Counted from the first letter of the stretch, positions 26,524-34,940 are shown. The stretch is DNA of 64,000 nt from Parabacteroides merdae ATCC 43184 (GCF_025151215.1 NZ_CP102286.1:3968001-4032000), one strand, 5' to 3'. The notes: generated by a model not told the origin, from the sequence alone. A program made the numbers and translations.

Positions 26524-27387
26524 TTACTGAACTTGGCCTCTTATTTTTACTTTGACAGGACTTGCTGTGTTACATTTAAGTGTGACGATTTCATCGAAAA
26601 AGCCTGTGTCTTTCGGTGTCATCCTGACTTCAATACGAAGCCGCTCTCCCGGCTTCGCTGGGCGTTTGTCATAGTTTGCAGTCGTACAACCGCAAGTGGT
26701 ACTGATATCCAATATGACAAGGGGATTGTCTCCCGTGTTTTCTATTTCAAAAACAGCCGTTTTCTCTTCGGATTTCGAAAATGCGCCGAAGTCTACTTCG
26801 CTGTTTATGGCTTTTGCCGTCGTTTTGATCCGGTCGCGCCCCGGTGATATTTTCCCGGTCATCTGTTTCAAATACAAATCCTTGACCTCCAAGTTATGCA
26901 CCGGATTGCCGATCACTTTCACCTTGTTGTCCCAGTCAAGCAGGAAGGTTTGGAATGTGATGTCTTGCGGAAATTTGTTCAATTTGTCCAACTGACTGTC
27001 CCGGTCGATACAGACCGGACGGTTAAAGTTGTCGCGTTTCAGGATATATCGCAATTCTTTATCATCTTTCGACTGGAAGACGAAAATGAACGGGATGTTG
27101 CTGTTTGTTGCCGAATCGACATGGGCGATCAATTCTTTCCATTTCGGCAGTTGCAATTTGCAACTGGTGCAACCTGTTGAATCGACATAAATCAGCACTT
27201 TATATTCCGCATCGGGTATCCGGTATTCCACCTGCTCAGTGACGAAACGAGTGAAAGCCATATCCTGCGGAAACACGATCTCTTTTCCCTGCCATTCCTG
27301 AACCAGACGGGCAAATTGATCTTTCTTGTCTTCTTTGCAAGAGGTTAACAAAAAGAATATAGATAATATGTATAACAGTGGTTTCAT
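26524..27387 (-). CDS. Thioredoxin-like / DUF1573 lipoprotein
   Basis: 287 residues with a lipobox (SIFFLLTSCKED). The middle is thioredoxin-like: EYKVLIYVDSTGCTSCKLQLPKW has a CxxC pair in the TlpA position, followed by PFIFVFQSKDDKEL. The last 90 residues are a DUF1573 (immunoglobulin-like) domain: FEIENTGDNPLVILDISTTCGCTTANYD and PAKPGERLRIEVRMTP. A lipid-anchored thiol-disulfide protein next to cysteine-bearing NVEALA peptides fits a role in forming or reducing their disulfides, but this is inference from position. It follows the propeller gene by 6 bp. Confidence 0.85.
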   Translation of the reverse strand: MKPLLYILSIFFLLTSCKEDKKDQFARLVQEWQGKEIVFPQDMAFTRFVTEQVEYRIPDAEYKVLIYVDSTGCTSCKLQLPKWKELIAHVDSATNSNIPFIFVFQSKDDKELRYILKRDNFNRPVCIDRDSQLDKLNKFPQDITFQTFLLDWDNKVKVIGNPVHNLEVKDLYLKQMTGKISPGRDRIKTTAKAINSEVDFGAFSKSEEKTAVFEIENTGDNPLVILDISTTCGCTTANYDKRPAKPGERLRIEVRMTPKDTGFFDEIVTLKCNTASPVKVKIRGQVQ

Positions 27388-27393
27388 CTATTG

Positions 27394-28449
27394 TTATATT
27401 TTAAATTCCATGATCGGCTCGTCGCTTTCTACACATGTGGCGATGACCGTCTTTGTTTTTTCGTTTATATCGATTCCGTATATGGGTTTGTCTAAGGTGT
27501 ATTTTTGTATGGGATTTCCTTTCAGGTCGAATACATATATATAACGCCCTCCGTCTTCCGGCTTTTCGCCCCGTTGATAAGAGGCTAATTTGTCTTTAAA
27601 CCGGATTCCTTGGAATACGCTATAGATATATTTGTCTGTGATAACAATATCGCTGAATCCCATAATTCCGGTCGGGAAGCCTTCACCTTTGATGCTTTTA
27701 AACCGGGGTTCGCCGTTCGGACCGTATAATACGGTATGGGTATTCTCTTTGGTATTGTATATTTCGATGGATTCCCCTAATTGGGTGACCATTGCCAATA
27801 TGCCATTGTGCGGGTTGTAATCGATAAAACTACGCCATGCCTGTGCTAATGCCGGGCGGATTTCCGAAGCCAAATCTTTTTCGGTAGGTATTTTACCGAT
27901 GCTTCTGATAGGTTTACCACTGTAATTGACTTGCCAATATCGGTGCTCTCCTAAATAGTCCGGGATCAGAAAACAAGAGTCTGTGGCACAGAAATCTAAT
28001 GAACGGATTAGATTTTTATCTAATCGTATCACTTCCTGTCTTGTAGCTGAATGGTCTTTTGCTGAAATCGCCCAGCGTGAGATCTGCATCTTGTTTGCAT
28101 CGAGTGCATATATGGAATCGAGGGAGTTGAACTGGAATGTTTCGGCCGAAAGCATTTCTTCCGGTCCTTCACCCCGTTTGCCAAAAGAAACAATATGTTT
28201 CCAATTCGGATATGTGAAAGCATGAAAATAATTGTCTGCGTTATGCAAATCCATTACAATAGCTATACTGTCTTTGACCACTACCCGGAATGGGTAGCGG
28301 AAGAGGGCAGTGTCCAGTTCGATCACCCGCGCACTTATTGCCTTTTCATTGGGAAAAGTCGAATATCGTGGGTAGTAAGTACCGGGGGAATCGGTACAGG
28401 AGATTATCGCACTGATACCTATTAATAATACGTATGCAAAACGTTTCAC
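27394..28449 (-). CDS. Six-bladed beta-propeller lipoprotein (partner of NVEALA-C)
   Basis: 351 residues from GTG 28449, two bases after the NVEALA-C stop. Lipobox in LLIGISAIISCTDS. Propeller pattern: VKDSIAIVMDLHNADNYFHAFTYP, FNSLDSIYALDANKMQISRWAI, ESIEIYNTKENTHTVLYGPNGEP, YIYVFDLKGNPIQKYTLDKPIYGIDINEKTKTV. Same family and length as 24327-25385 but clearly diverged. Tight coupling to the peptide gene suggests matched pairs, perhaps as receptor, carrier or immunity lipoprotein. Confidence 0.85.
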   Translation of the reverse strand: MKRFAYVLLIGISAIISCTDSPGTYYPRYSTFPNEKAISARVIELDTALFRYPFRVVVKDSIAIVMDLHNADNYFHAFTYPNWKHIVSFGKRGEGPEEMLSAETFQFNSLDSIYALDANKMQISRWAISAKDHSATRQEVIRLDKNLIRSLDFCATDSCFLIPDYLGEHRYWQVNYSGKPIRSIGKIPTEKDLASEIRPALAQAWRSFIDYNPHNGILAMVTQLGESIEIYNTKENTHTVLYGPNGEPRFKSIKGEGFPTGIMGFSDIVITDKYIYSVFQGIRFKDKLASYQRGEKPEDGGRYIYVFDLKGNPIQKYTLDKPIYGIDINEKTKTVIATCVESDEPIMEFKI

Positions 28450-28451
28450 GA

Positions 28452-28682
28452 TTATTCTAAACTTAAACCTGATATTTTATATTTTACTTTGTAGCTTCGG
28501 CAATCGACTGAACCATAACCATAGCAATGGGCATCATCATCATTTTCGCCTTGGGCCAATGCTTCAACATTCTGAAATGCCAGACTGTCCAATGTGCTTG
28601 TTTCATTATTGTAAAACAGGCTACACACAGCCACCAAACAACTTGTAATAAAAAGCAATTTTAATACTGTTTTCTTTTTCAT
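28452..28682 (-). CDS. NVEALA family precursor peptide C (76 aa)
   Basis: ATG 28682 gives MKKKTVLKLLFITSCLVAVCSLFY, a basic then hydrophobic leader; an upstream in-frame start at 28745 would fall inside the promoter. The signature SLAFQNVEALAQGE follows at residues 36-49. The tail of about 33 residues is acidic then basic and has two cysteines (HCYG, DCRS). It is the first gene after the divergent promoter region, with an expected 5' leader of about 10 nt. Confidence 0.88.
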   Translation of the reverse strand: MKKKTVLKLLFITSCLVAVCSLFYNNETSTLDSLAFQNVEALAQGENDDDAHCYGYGSVDCRSYKVKYKISGLSLE

Positions 28683-28698
28683 GTTCCTTTTTTGAGCG

Positions 28699-28729
28699 TA
28701 AAAGTAATCTTCCGATTTAAGATTGTCAA
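28699..28729 (-). promoter_or_regulatory. Promoter of the NVEALA gene run
   Basis: Minus strand TTG (28727-28729), 20-nt spacer, TACTTTTA (28699-28706): one mismatch from TAnnTTTG. The predicted start of transcription is about 10 nt before the NVEALA-C ATG. Confidence 0.6.
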
Positions 28730-28740
28730 CTAAAAGTGGA

Positions 28741-28779
28741 AACACTTTGCTGTTTCCGGTGAAATGTTGCTAAAGTGTT
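28741..28779. promoter_or_regulatory. Candidate operator between divergent promoters
   Basis: Inverted repeat AACACTTT (28741-28748) / AAAGTGTT (28772-28779), 23-bp centre, lying between the two divergent promoters; its right arm overlaps the -33 box of the regulator promoter. A plausible binding site for the adjacent winged-helix regulator. Confidence 0.4.
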
Positions 28780-28808
28780 GATTTTGCTTGTTCGTTTTGT
28801 TACTTTTG
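28778..28808 (+). promoter_or_regulatory. Promoter of the membrane-bound regulator
   Basis: TTG (28778-28780), 20-nt spacer, TACTTTTG (28801-28808): a consensus Bacteroidetes promoter ending 13 bp before the regulator start, so the mRNA leader is very short. Confidence 0.65.
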
Positions 28809-28821
28809 TCTCACAAATGAG

Positions 28822-29940
28822 ATGAAAATGGAAAAACATAGATTTATTATAGTCTTTGGAGGGATATCGATTTTAACGATATTGGTCGTGTTTTTATCTT
28901 GTTGTTACTTTTCTCAAATTAAAAATGAGCAGATTCTTAAAGCAACTTATCTTTTTAGTCATGCAGTCGATCTGGAAAAGGAACTGATGCAACCGGAGTT
29001 TATCTCTTTCCCAAGATCTGATACCGGCATTTCTTCTGATTCTACTGTTATCGAGACCGAAAAGGGAAAAGTTGTTTATAAAAAAAATAAGCAGGCGGAT
29101 AGTCTTGCTTTGATCGATAAAAGAGAATGGTTTTTTCAGATGTTCATTTCATTCGAAAATCCCAATCGTGCCTTTACCCTCGACAGTCTTTTTCAAGAAG
29201 AACTGAAAAGTGAAGGCATAATGGCCCGGACTGCCGTTTCTTTTTTACAGGGCGACAGCCTTGTCAGTTGTTCGAATAAGCCGTTATCTCGGGCAGGGAT
29301 CGCTTTAGACCCCATTGTCTTTGGCGTAGAACAGGATCAAAGGCAAATAGAACTACAAGCGTATGTCCTGTTCCCCCATTCCTATTTATTTAGCCGGATG
29401 CCTTTGATTTGGGGGCTGATTTTGCTGTGGTGCATTCTTGTTATTATAATGTATATATGGCAACGCCGCAAAAAGGTGGAGTATAATAAAGCAGCTGTTG
29501 CTCCTGTTACGCCCGTACCGGCAGCGCTTTCTTCGGATGCTTCGGAGTGGATAGAGATAGCGCAGGATGTTTTTTTCAGCAAGAAAACGGGAGAATTGAA
29601 AGATCGGGATCATAAAGTTTTTTTGGCAAGAAACCGTTTACGTGCTTTTATCCGCTTTTTGGAAGCGCCGGATCATACTGTCAGCTATCCTGTTTTTTGT
29701 AATGATGTGTTAGGGCGGCCTTTGAGCGAAGATGAATCGACAGAAGAAAATAGGCAGCAAAACCGAGCGATAAAGAAATCTATGACGCAAACCATAATGC
29801 GACTGAGAGAAGATTTGACAACTTTTCCGGAGTTGTCTATTGAAAATGCTTCCGGTTTATCTTATCGCCTGAATATTGGAACTGTCCGGGAGAGCAACAT
29901 CGGGCTGGAGGATACCCGTAGTAGGTCATGCGGATCATAA
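28822..29940 (+). CDS. Membrane-anchored winged-helix regulator divergent from NVEALA genes
   Basis: 372 residues in three parts. Residues 8-30 form a membrane helix (FIIVFGGISILTILVVFLSCCYF); then about 160 periplasmic residues; then a second helix near 195-213 (LIWGLILLWCILVIIMYIW). The cytoplasmic part has a linker rich in Pro/Ala and a C-terminal domain (WIEIAQDVFFSKKTGELKDRDHKVFLARNRLRAFIRFLEAPDHTVSYPVFCNDVLG) resembling the OmpR-type winged helix. It thus looks like a one-component sensor that reads the periplasm and binds DNA directly, like ToxR/CadC in concept but with the DNA-binding end at the C-terminus. Position and the shared inverted repeat suggest it controls the NVEALA genes. 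Confidence 0.75.
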   Translation: MKMEKHRFIIVFGGISILTILVVFLSCCYFSQIKNEQILKATYLFSHAVDLEKELMQPEFISFPRSDTGISSDSTVIETEKGKVVYKKNKQADSLALIDKREWFFQMFISFENPNRAFTLDSLFQEELKSEGIMARTAVSFLQGDSLVSCSNKPLSRAGIALDPIVFGVEQDQRQIELQAYVLFPHSYLFSRMPLIWGLILLWCILVIIMYIWQRRKKVEYNKAAVAPVTPVPAALSSDASEWIEIAQDVFFSKKTGELKDRDHKVFLARNRLRAFIRFLEAPDHTVSYPVFCNDVLGRPLSEDESTEENRQQNRAIKKSMTQTIMRLREDLTTFPELSIENASGLSYRLNIGTVRESNIGLEDTRSRSCGS

Positions 29941-30184
29941 CCGGGGCGTTCTTCAAAATTTGGCATATTCCTGCCATTTTCAGGACAACCGCATCAAAAT
30001 TTTCCAGGGTTGTGATCTACATATGAAGTTTTCTGCAAATCCTCTATCACTCCATCACTCCAAAGGTTGTAGCTATTAATATTCAAGCGTCAGAGACAGT
30101 GATACAAGACATTTTCCTCTATCACTCCTCTATCACCTCTGGAACATGTTTTTTTTGTTATATTATTGATAATCAGTATGCTGT

Positions 30185-30216
30185 ATTCTATATGCTTTGG
30201 AAAAAGCATATAGAAT
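30185..30216. repeat. Perfect 14-bp hairpin with GGAA loop
   Basis: ATTCTATATGCTTT / AAAGCATATAGAAT separated by GGAA. It lies 245 bp past the regulator gene. No U-run on either side, so a terminator role is doubtful. Confidence 0.6.
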
Positions 30217-30331
30217 AATCGAATAAACAAATGTAAAAATAATATAACAGGTATTAAATCGGCGAAATACGGTTCTTCATTCCACAAAAGCCCTCTCTTT
30301 TTTTGCCAAAGACAAGCAGATAATTCCGTAA

Positions 30332-30421
30332 ACACCCCCATGTTGCCATCCTTAACACCCGGGTGTAGAAAGTCGGTACACCCGGGTGTTAAGGATGGCA
30401 ACATGGGGGTGTCCGGCAACT
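30332..30421. repeat. Palindromic array with 23-bp period and 36-bp inverted repeat
   Basis: Four units start at 30332, 30355, 30378 and 30401, exactly 23 bp apart. The two central units begin with the palindrome ACACCCGGGTGT; the outer ones are variants (ACACCCCCATGT, ACATGGGGGTGT). The unit sequences are arranged so that 30332-30367 and 30377-30412 form a perfect 36-bp inverted repeat around a 9-nt centre. The cores recur at 51283-51340. Confidence 0.85.
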
Positions 30422-31029
30422 AAAGTACCGTGCTAGACAATGAAAACCACCCGGTTTTACCTATTTTGCACTCGTTTTTACATAAAATAATCGCGTGATT
30501 TACAGGGATGAGAAAAACTGCTATTGCCAGTGATAGGGTAGTGATAGAGAAAACGGGCATGTATCACAAATCAGACAATTTGAATATCAACTGATAGAAA
30601 GAAATCAGTGATACAGTGACAGAGGAAATGGGAAAAACTTATAAGATAAGGTCCTATTTTTTCTTTGGTATATTTCATACACAATAGTTCGTTAAAAATT
30701 CGCCAACCCTAAGCGGCTCTGGCAGTAAATAAAATGAGTTCTTTGAAAAGTTTGTCAATAACTTGCGTGTCTGGGTTAATCCCAAACACGCAAATAAATC
30801 GGGAGTGCTGATAAAAAGCACTTGGAACAAATCGTGATCCGATTGCGAAAAGGCTTGAAGGATATCTTTCTTCTGGCTTTCCAAATTATACTGGAAACAG
30901 ACTTGTTCAAAGTTGGCTGACAGAATGTGAATCTACTCTTTTTATCTATCTGAATTGTGTATTCAGTCCGTAATATAACAACGATAGTAAAGTTTCTTTG
31001 CATAGCCAAGACTGTCGGACTGATATAGT

Positions 31030-32031
31030 CTAAATTATCCCTTCTAAATCCAAATAAGCGAACTGTATTTCATCGTTTAAGTTTATGATAAGCCGGTTAT
31101 TTTCTTTGTCATAACAGAAATCGGTTATCATGTATCCGGTTTCCAGGGTTTTGAGGTAATTGCCATTTAAATCGAAGACCAGGAACTTTGTTGGATAGTA
31201 GGCGTCTGTGCGGTGATCGCCACCGGAATAAAGGGCCAGAATCTTATCTCCACAAAATTCAACTCCGAGAGAATAGTGCTGGGTTTGTGTTTTTTCGTTT
31301 ACCCATTTCGGGCCGTAGATATTGCATTTTAAATTCCCGTTAAAATCACAGATGGTCATCAGGTCGTATTGAGTATAACACTGGACATATAATTGGTGCT
31401 CTGCGGATGCAGCGTATATGAAGCGGACTTTTTTCAAATCGGGATATTCGTATGGCATAGGATTTATTTCCTCGGTTGCCATATTCCATCTGGCAACCGA
31501 AGGTTTATAATCGTTGTTACCTATCGGTTCGATGATTTTGGCAATGCAAAGTGTGTCATTCAAATATAAATAATCATCCGGAAACAGTTTTTTCTTCATA
31601 TCTATTTTTACACTTGGCTGATATTCCGGAGTCGTTAAAACACTGTCCAGGTCGTAAGCGAATATTTTCAGTTTGCCGTGATCCGATACAAAGAAGCGGC
31701 GGTTCGTCTCGTCGATTCCGACATGGCCTATAATTGTAATCTCATCCGGACCTTGTCCCTGATATGTACTGCTGGCAAGATGTTCGAATGTGTTTTTGTC
31801 AAACAGATGAATGAGTTTGTCCGGTGAATTATAATCGGTGACAATTAAATAATTGTCGATTAGATAAGTCCTCGATATCCGGCCTATCAGCACATCTTGT
31901 GTTGAAAACTCTTTCATTTTGTCCCGTACGTCGACCACCTGATCCCGTTTACTCTGGTGTTTTTCTGTTTCAGAATCCTGACTGCAACTCCAACAGACAG
32001 CGATCAATAAAAGGTATAACAATTTATTCAT
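31030..32031 (-). CDS. Solitary six-bladed beta-propeller lipoprotein
   Basis: 333 residues from ATG 32031 (LLYLLLIAVCWSCSQDSETE, lipobox); an upstream start at 32067 would extend before the signal peptide. Propeller repeats: YLIDNYLIVTDYNSPDKLIHLFDKNT, NRRFFVSDHGKLKIFAYDLDSV, HQLYVQCYTQYDLMTICDFNGNLKC and FLVFDLNGNYLKTLETGYMITDF. Same family as the NVEALA partners but with no NVEALA gene beside it. It ends at the repeat-rich region and is divergent from trpS. Confidence 0.85.
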   Translation of the reverse strand: MNKLLYLLLIAVCWSCSQDSETEKHQSKRDQVVDVRDKMKEFSTQDVLIGRISRTYLIDNYLIVTDYNSPDKLIHLFDKNTFEHLASSTYQGQGPDEITIIGHVGIDETNRRFFVSDHGKLKIFAYDLDSVLTTPEYQPSVKIDMKKKLFPDDYLYLNDTLCIAKIIEPIGNNDYKPSVARWNMATEEINPMPYEYPDLKKVRFIYAASAEHQLYVQCYTQYDLMTICDFNGNLKCNIYGPKWVNEKTQTQHYSLGVEFCGDKILALYSGGDHRTDAYYPTKFLVFDLNGNYLKTLETGYMITDFCYDKENNRLIINLNDEIQFAYLDLEGII

Positions 32032-32218
32032 GACTTTATTTGCTTTTAATATGTTGTCACGATACAAATATACGAATATTATTTAATTACGATATGATCG
32101 TAACGGCTTTGTCCGAATTATTGATAGACATGAACTATATTTTTGTTTTTCATATCTTCATGATGAGATATTGGATCAGCCGGAGGCATAAAGATTCGGA
32201 ATCTGTCAAAATAATTGC

Positions 32219-32226
32219 TATCTTTG
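32219..32226 (+). promoter_or_regulatory. -7 promoter element of trpS
   Basis: TATCTTTG matches TAnnTTTG; it lies 33 bp before the trpS ATG at 32260. The -33 region reads TTC at 21-nt spacing, so it is only a partial match. A start here rules out the longer open frame beginning at 32215. Confidence 0.55.
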
Positions 32227-32259
32227 TCGCCATTTGATATTAATAATTTAAGAAAGAAA

Positions 32260-33312
32260 ATGGAAACAGTAGTAAGTGGCATTCGCCCAACGGGTAATTT
32301 GCATCTGGGGAATTACTTCGGAGCAGTAAAAGGATTTTTGCAAATGCAAAATGAGTATAATTGCTTTTTCTTTATTGCAGACTGGCACTCGTTGACTACA
32401 CATCCGCATCCTGATAATATCCGTAACAGTGTAAAGACGATCCTGGCCGAATATCTGGCTTGTGGCATCGATCCGGAAAAAGCGACCATCTATCTTCAGA
32501 GCGATGTGCGCGAAATTCCCGAATTGTATCTGTATCTGAATATGAATGCAGGGATCGGCGAGTTGATGCGTACTACTTCTTTCAAGGATAAGGCACGCCA
32601 GCAGTTGCACATCGACCGTGTCAACACCACGGAAGGGGATGTGGAAAAGGAAATTTTCAACGAAGGCAATAAACATAGCGTAAGCGCCGGTTTGCTGACC
32701 TACCCGACTCTGATGGCTGCCGATATCATTATTCATAAGGCGGTGAAAGTACCGGTAGGGAAAGACCAGGAACAAAATATGGAAATGGCGCGCCGTTTTG
32801 CCCGTCGTTTCAATGCAACTTACGGAGTCGAATGTTTCCCGGAACCCGCCTCTTTCTATTATTCCAATAAGGCGATCAAAGTTCCCGGACTGGACGGATC
32901 CGGCAAGATGGGGAAGAGCGAAGGTAATGCTATCTACCTGATCGACGATGAAAAGACAATCAAGAAGAAGGTGATGAAAGCTGTGACAGATGCAGGTCCG
33001 ACGGAACCGAACAGTGTGAAACCCGAACCGATTGCCAATCTGTTTACGATGATGGAGATCGTATCGACAAAAGATACTTTCGATTTCTTCAATGAGAAAT
33101 ATAACAATTGCGAGATCCGTTACGGAGATTTGAAAAAGCAGTTGGCTGAAGATATCAATAATTTCTGTGCTCCGATTCGTGAACGTATCTTGGACATTCG
33201 TTCCAACGAAGACTATTTGGCAAAAGTAGCCCGCATGGGAGCCGAAAAAGCAAGCGAGAGCGCTGCGAAAACGTTGCGTGAAGTGCGTGAGATTATCGGA
33301 TTCAGAGGATAA
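32260..33312 (+). CDS. trpS: Tryptophanyl-tRNA synthetase
   Basis: 350 residues. Class I synthetase that charges tRNA-Trp in the cytoplasm. The start METVVSGIRPTGNLHLGNYFG contains the HIGH-type motif HLGN; GSGKMGKSEGNAI carries the KMSKS-type motif. Other hallmarks: ADWHSLTTH, and PVGKDQEQNMEMARRFARRFN, which is characteristic of TrpRS. Full length, single gene; not linked to tryptophan synthesis genes. Confidence 0.97.
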   Translation: METVVSGIRPTGNLHLGNYFGAVKGFLQMQNEYNCFFFIADWHSLTTHPHPDNIRNSVKTILAEYLACGIDPEKATIYLQSDVREIPELYLYLNMNAGIGELMRTTSFKDKARQQLHIDRVNTTEGDVEKEIFNEGNKHSVSAGLLTYPTLMAADIIIHKAVKVPVGKDQEQNMEMARRFARRFNATYGVECFPEPASFYYSNKAIKVPGLDGSGKMGKSEGNAIYLIDDEKTIKKKVMKAVTDAGPTEPNSVKPEPIANLFTMMEIVSTKDTFDFFNEKYNNCEIRYGDLKKQLAEDINNFCAPIRERILDIRSNEDYLAKVARMGAEKASESAAKTLREVREIIGFRG

Positions 33313-33529
33313 GCATATTCAGGCTTACTATATTTGAGGCACGGATTGCACCGACCTCACGGATGAATTAAAACCGTGTAGTCTGTGTAGTCCGTGTTTT
33401 GTTTATGTTTGCAAGGCAGGTGATTTTGTGCGGTATAATTTATTAAAATCATAATAAAGAACCTGAAAATCGGATTATTAAATGGAAAACTACTTTACTT
33501 TGCAGTGAATAGAGACAAGTAACAAATGT

Positions 33530-34045
33530 ATGGCGGCAATATCTGCGGGTGAATTTGAACGTATTTTCAAGGAGTTTTATAAGCCCTTGTGCCTGTTTGC
33601 ACTCCGTTTTACAGAAAAAACGGAAGATGCCGAGGACGTCGTGCAGCAGGTTTTTGCCGATGTTTGGGATAAGAACAGCCATGATATGGTAATTGCTAAC
33701 TTTAAATCCTATCTCTATCAGGCGGTACGGAACCGTTCCCTTACGCTTATCGCCCAGTCTTCCGATATGTTACAGACAACGGAATGTATTGCTGATATAG
33801 AAGACCTGTCGGAAGAGGAACAGATATATCAATCGGAACGGGATGCGCGTCTTTGGGCGGCTATCGACGGATTGCCTGCTGAACGGAAGAAAATATTTCT
33901 GCTTTCCAAGCGGGACGGATTGAAATATCAGGAGATTGCGGAGGAGTTGCATATTTCCATTAAAACAGTTGAAAACCAGATGGGAAAAGCATTAAAGACT
34001 TTGCGGGAAACTGCCATACGGATTTATTGTTTCTTTTTTTCTTGA
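33530..34045 (+). CDS. ECF sigma-70 factor
   Basis: 171 residues. Region 2 (FERIFKEFYKPLCLFALRFTEKTEDAEDVVQQVFADVW) and region 4 (LPAERKKIFLLSKRDGLKYQEIAEELHISIKTVENQMGKALKTLR) are clear. It is the Bacteroidetes ECF type that pairs with FecR anti-sigma factors and STN-TonB receptors, all encoded downstream. Signal binding at the outer-membrane receptor would free it to transcribe its own locus. An unusual point is an outer-membrane beta-barrel gene inserted between it and the FecR gene. Confidence 0.93.
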   Translation: MAAISAGEFERIFKEFYKPLCLFALRFTEKTEDAEDVVQQVFADVWDKNSHDMVIANFKSYLYQAVRNRSLTLIAQSSDMLQTTECIADIEDLSEEEQIYQSERDARLWAAIDGLPAERKKIFLLSKRDGLKYQEIAEELHISIKTVENQMGKALKTLRETAIRIYCFFFS

Positions 34046-34126
34046 ATGAATAGGGGTTTTTTCAGATTTCCGGTCTTAGTGATAGAAAGGTTAAATGTTT
34101 ATGTATCACTAATACAAAAAAGAAAA

Positions 34127-34885
34127 ATGAAGAAATTCGTGTTATTTGTGATGTTGATGATGAGTGTGGTATCGGTGAGCGCACAACGGTGGTCGTTGAC
34201 GCCGGAAGTCGGGATGACGGCCGTCAAGAGAGGCGGCTCTTCTTATATCGATGAACCGGGATACACTTGGAATGCCCGTTGGAAAATCGGAGTTGGAGTG
34301 GAGTATGTTGTTAAACCGGACCGTTTTTCATTGAAATCGGGGTTGTATTATGCTCAACGGGGATATTCGAGACAATCGACTTCGTTCGGGAACATTTACC
34401 CGACAATAGACGATCAGTCGGAGTCTACTTTTAGTAAAAGCTATTATAAGACGAGGCGTCATTTCTTGCAAGTCCCGTTGATGGCGAATTTGTCATTCCG
34501 TTTAGCGGATAATGTACGGTTGAATCTGGCTGCCGGTCCTTATATCGCTTATTCGATGGGAGATAAAAATATAGCTGTGTATAATGAATATACACCGGGT
34601 AATAGTAGCAGTCATGAAAGTTATGGCTCTATCTATTATGGAGGTAATGGAGGTTATTTGTATGGTGGCGGATGGGTAGAGAAAGGTTTTAGTCATGAAA
34701 GTTGGACGCACGATAACTCTTTCGACTGGGGACTTTCGTTTCAGGCAGGATTGGAAATAGGCTCCTGTGTGATGAATGTCGGTTACGATGCCTCTTTGGG
34801 CAAGGAATACGAATATGATTCGGTCGACTTGAAATACCATACTTTCAGTTTATCTGTCGGGTATAAATTTAAATTAGGAAAATAA
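34127..34885 (+). CDS. Small outer-membrane beta-barrel protein
   Basis: 252 residues from ATG 34127, with a signal peptide (FVLFVMLMMSVVSVSAQ). The body alternates short amphipathic strands ending in aromatics (WKIGVGVEYVVKPDRFSLKSGLYYAQRGYS, RLADNVRLNLAAGPYIAYSM) and ends in HTFSLSVGYKFKLGK, typical of 8-10-strand OmpA/PorT-like barrels. The loop at residues 155-200 is rich in Ser, Tyr and Gly (YGGNGGYLYGGGW). Function unknown. It lies between the sigma and FecR genes, so it is probably co-expressed. Confidence 0.8.
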   Translation: MKKFVLFVMLMMSVVSVSAQRWSLTPEVGMTAVKRGGSSYIDEPGYTWNARWKIGVGVEYVVKPDRFSLKSGLYYAQRGYSRQSTSFGNIYPTIDDQSESTFSKSYYKTRRHFLQVPLMANLSFRLADNVRLNLAAGPYIAYSMGDKNIAVYNEYTPGNSSSHESYGSIYYGGNGGYLYGGGWVEKGFSHESWTHDNSFDWGLSFQAGLEIGSCVMNVGYDASLGKEYEYDSVDLKYHTFSLSVGYKFKLGK

Positions 34886-34940
34886 ACAATGGAAAGGGTT
34901 GTGGCAATTGTCCATTGTCCATTATCAATTGTCAATTGAA

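Larger units (their letters stand above)
29941..31029. other. 1.1-kb gene-free region with repeats
   Basis: No credible gene; the short open frames (for example 30090-30419, 30675-30884, 30776-31009, minus) show no protein character. It holds many GTGATA/TATCAC-type motifs (for example around 30047, 30098, 30120-30140, 30519-30560, 30608), a 14-bp hairpin at 30185-30216, and the 23-bp periodic palindromic array at 30332-30420. Confidence 0.6.

Noticed and set aside
30332..30412. Inverted repeat as an invertible promoter
   Set aside because: Only nine bases lie between the arms, no promoter is inside and no recombinase gene is near.
30332..30421. CRISPR array
   Set aside because: Units are 23 bp with 12-bp palindromic cores, too short for repeat plus spacer, and no cas genes are present.
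30675..31009. Small minus-strand open frames
   Set aside because: Overlapping short frames without start context or protein character; no homology to a transposase could be made out.
33340..33405. Terminator after trpS
   Set aside because: CACGGA and TCCGTG can pair but the loop is about 40 nt and the stem short; not convincing.
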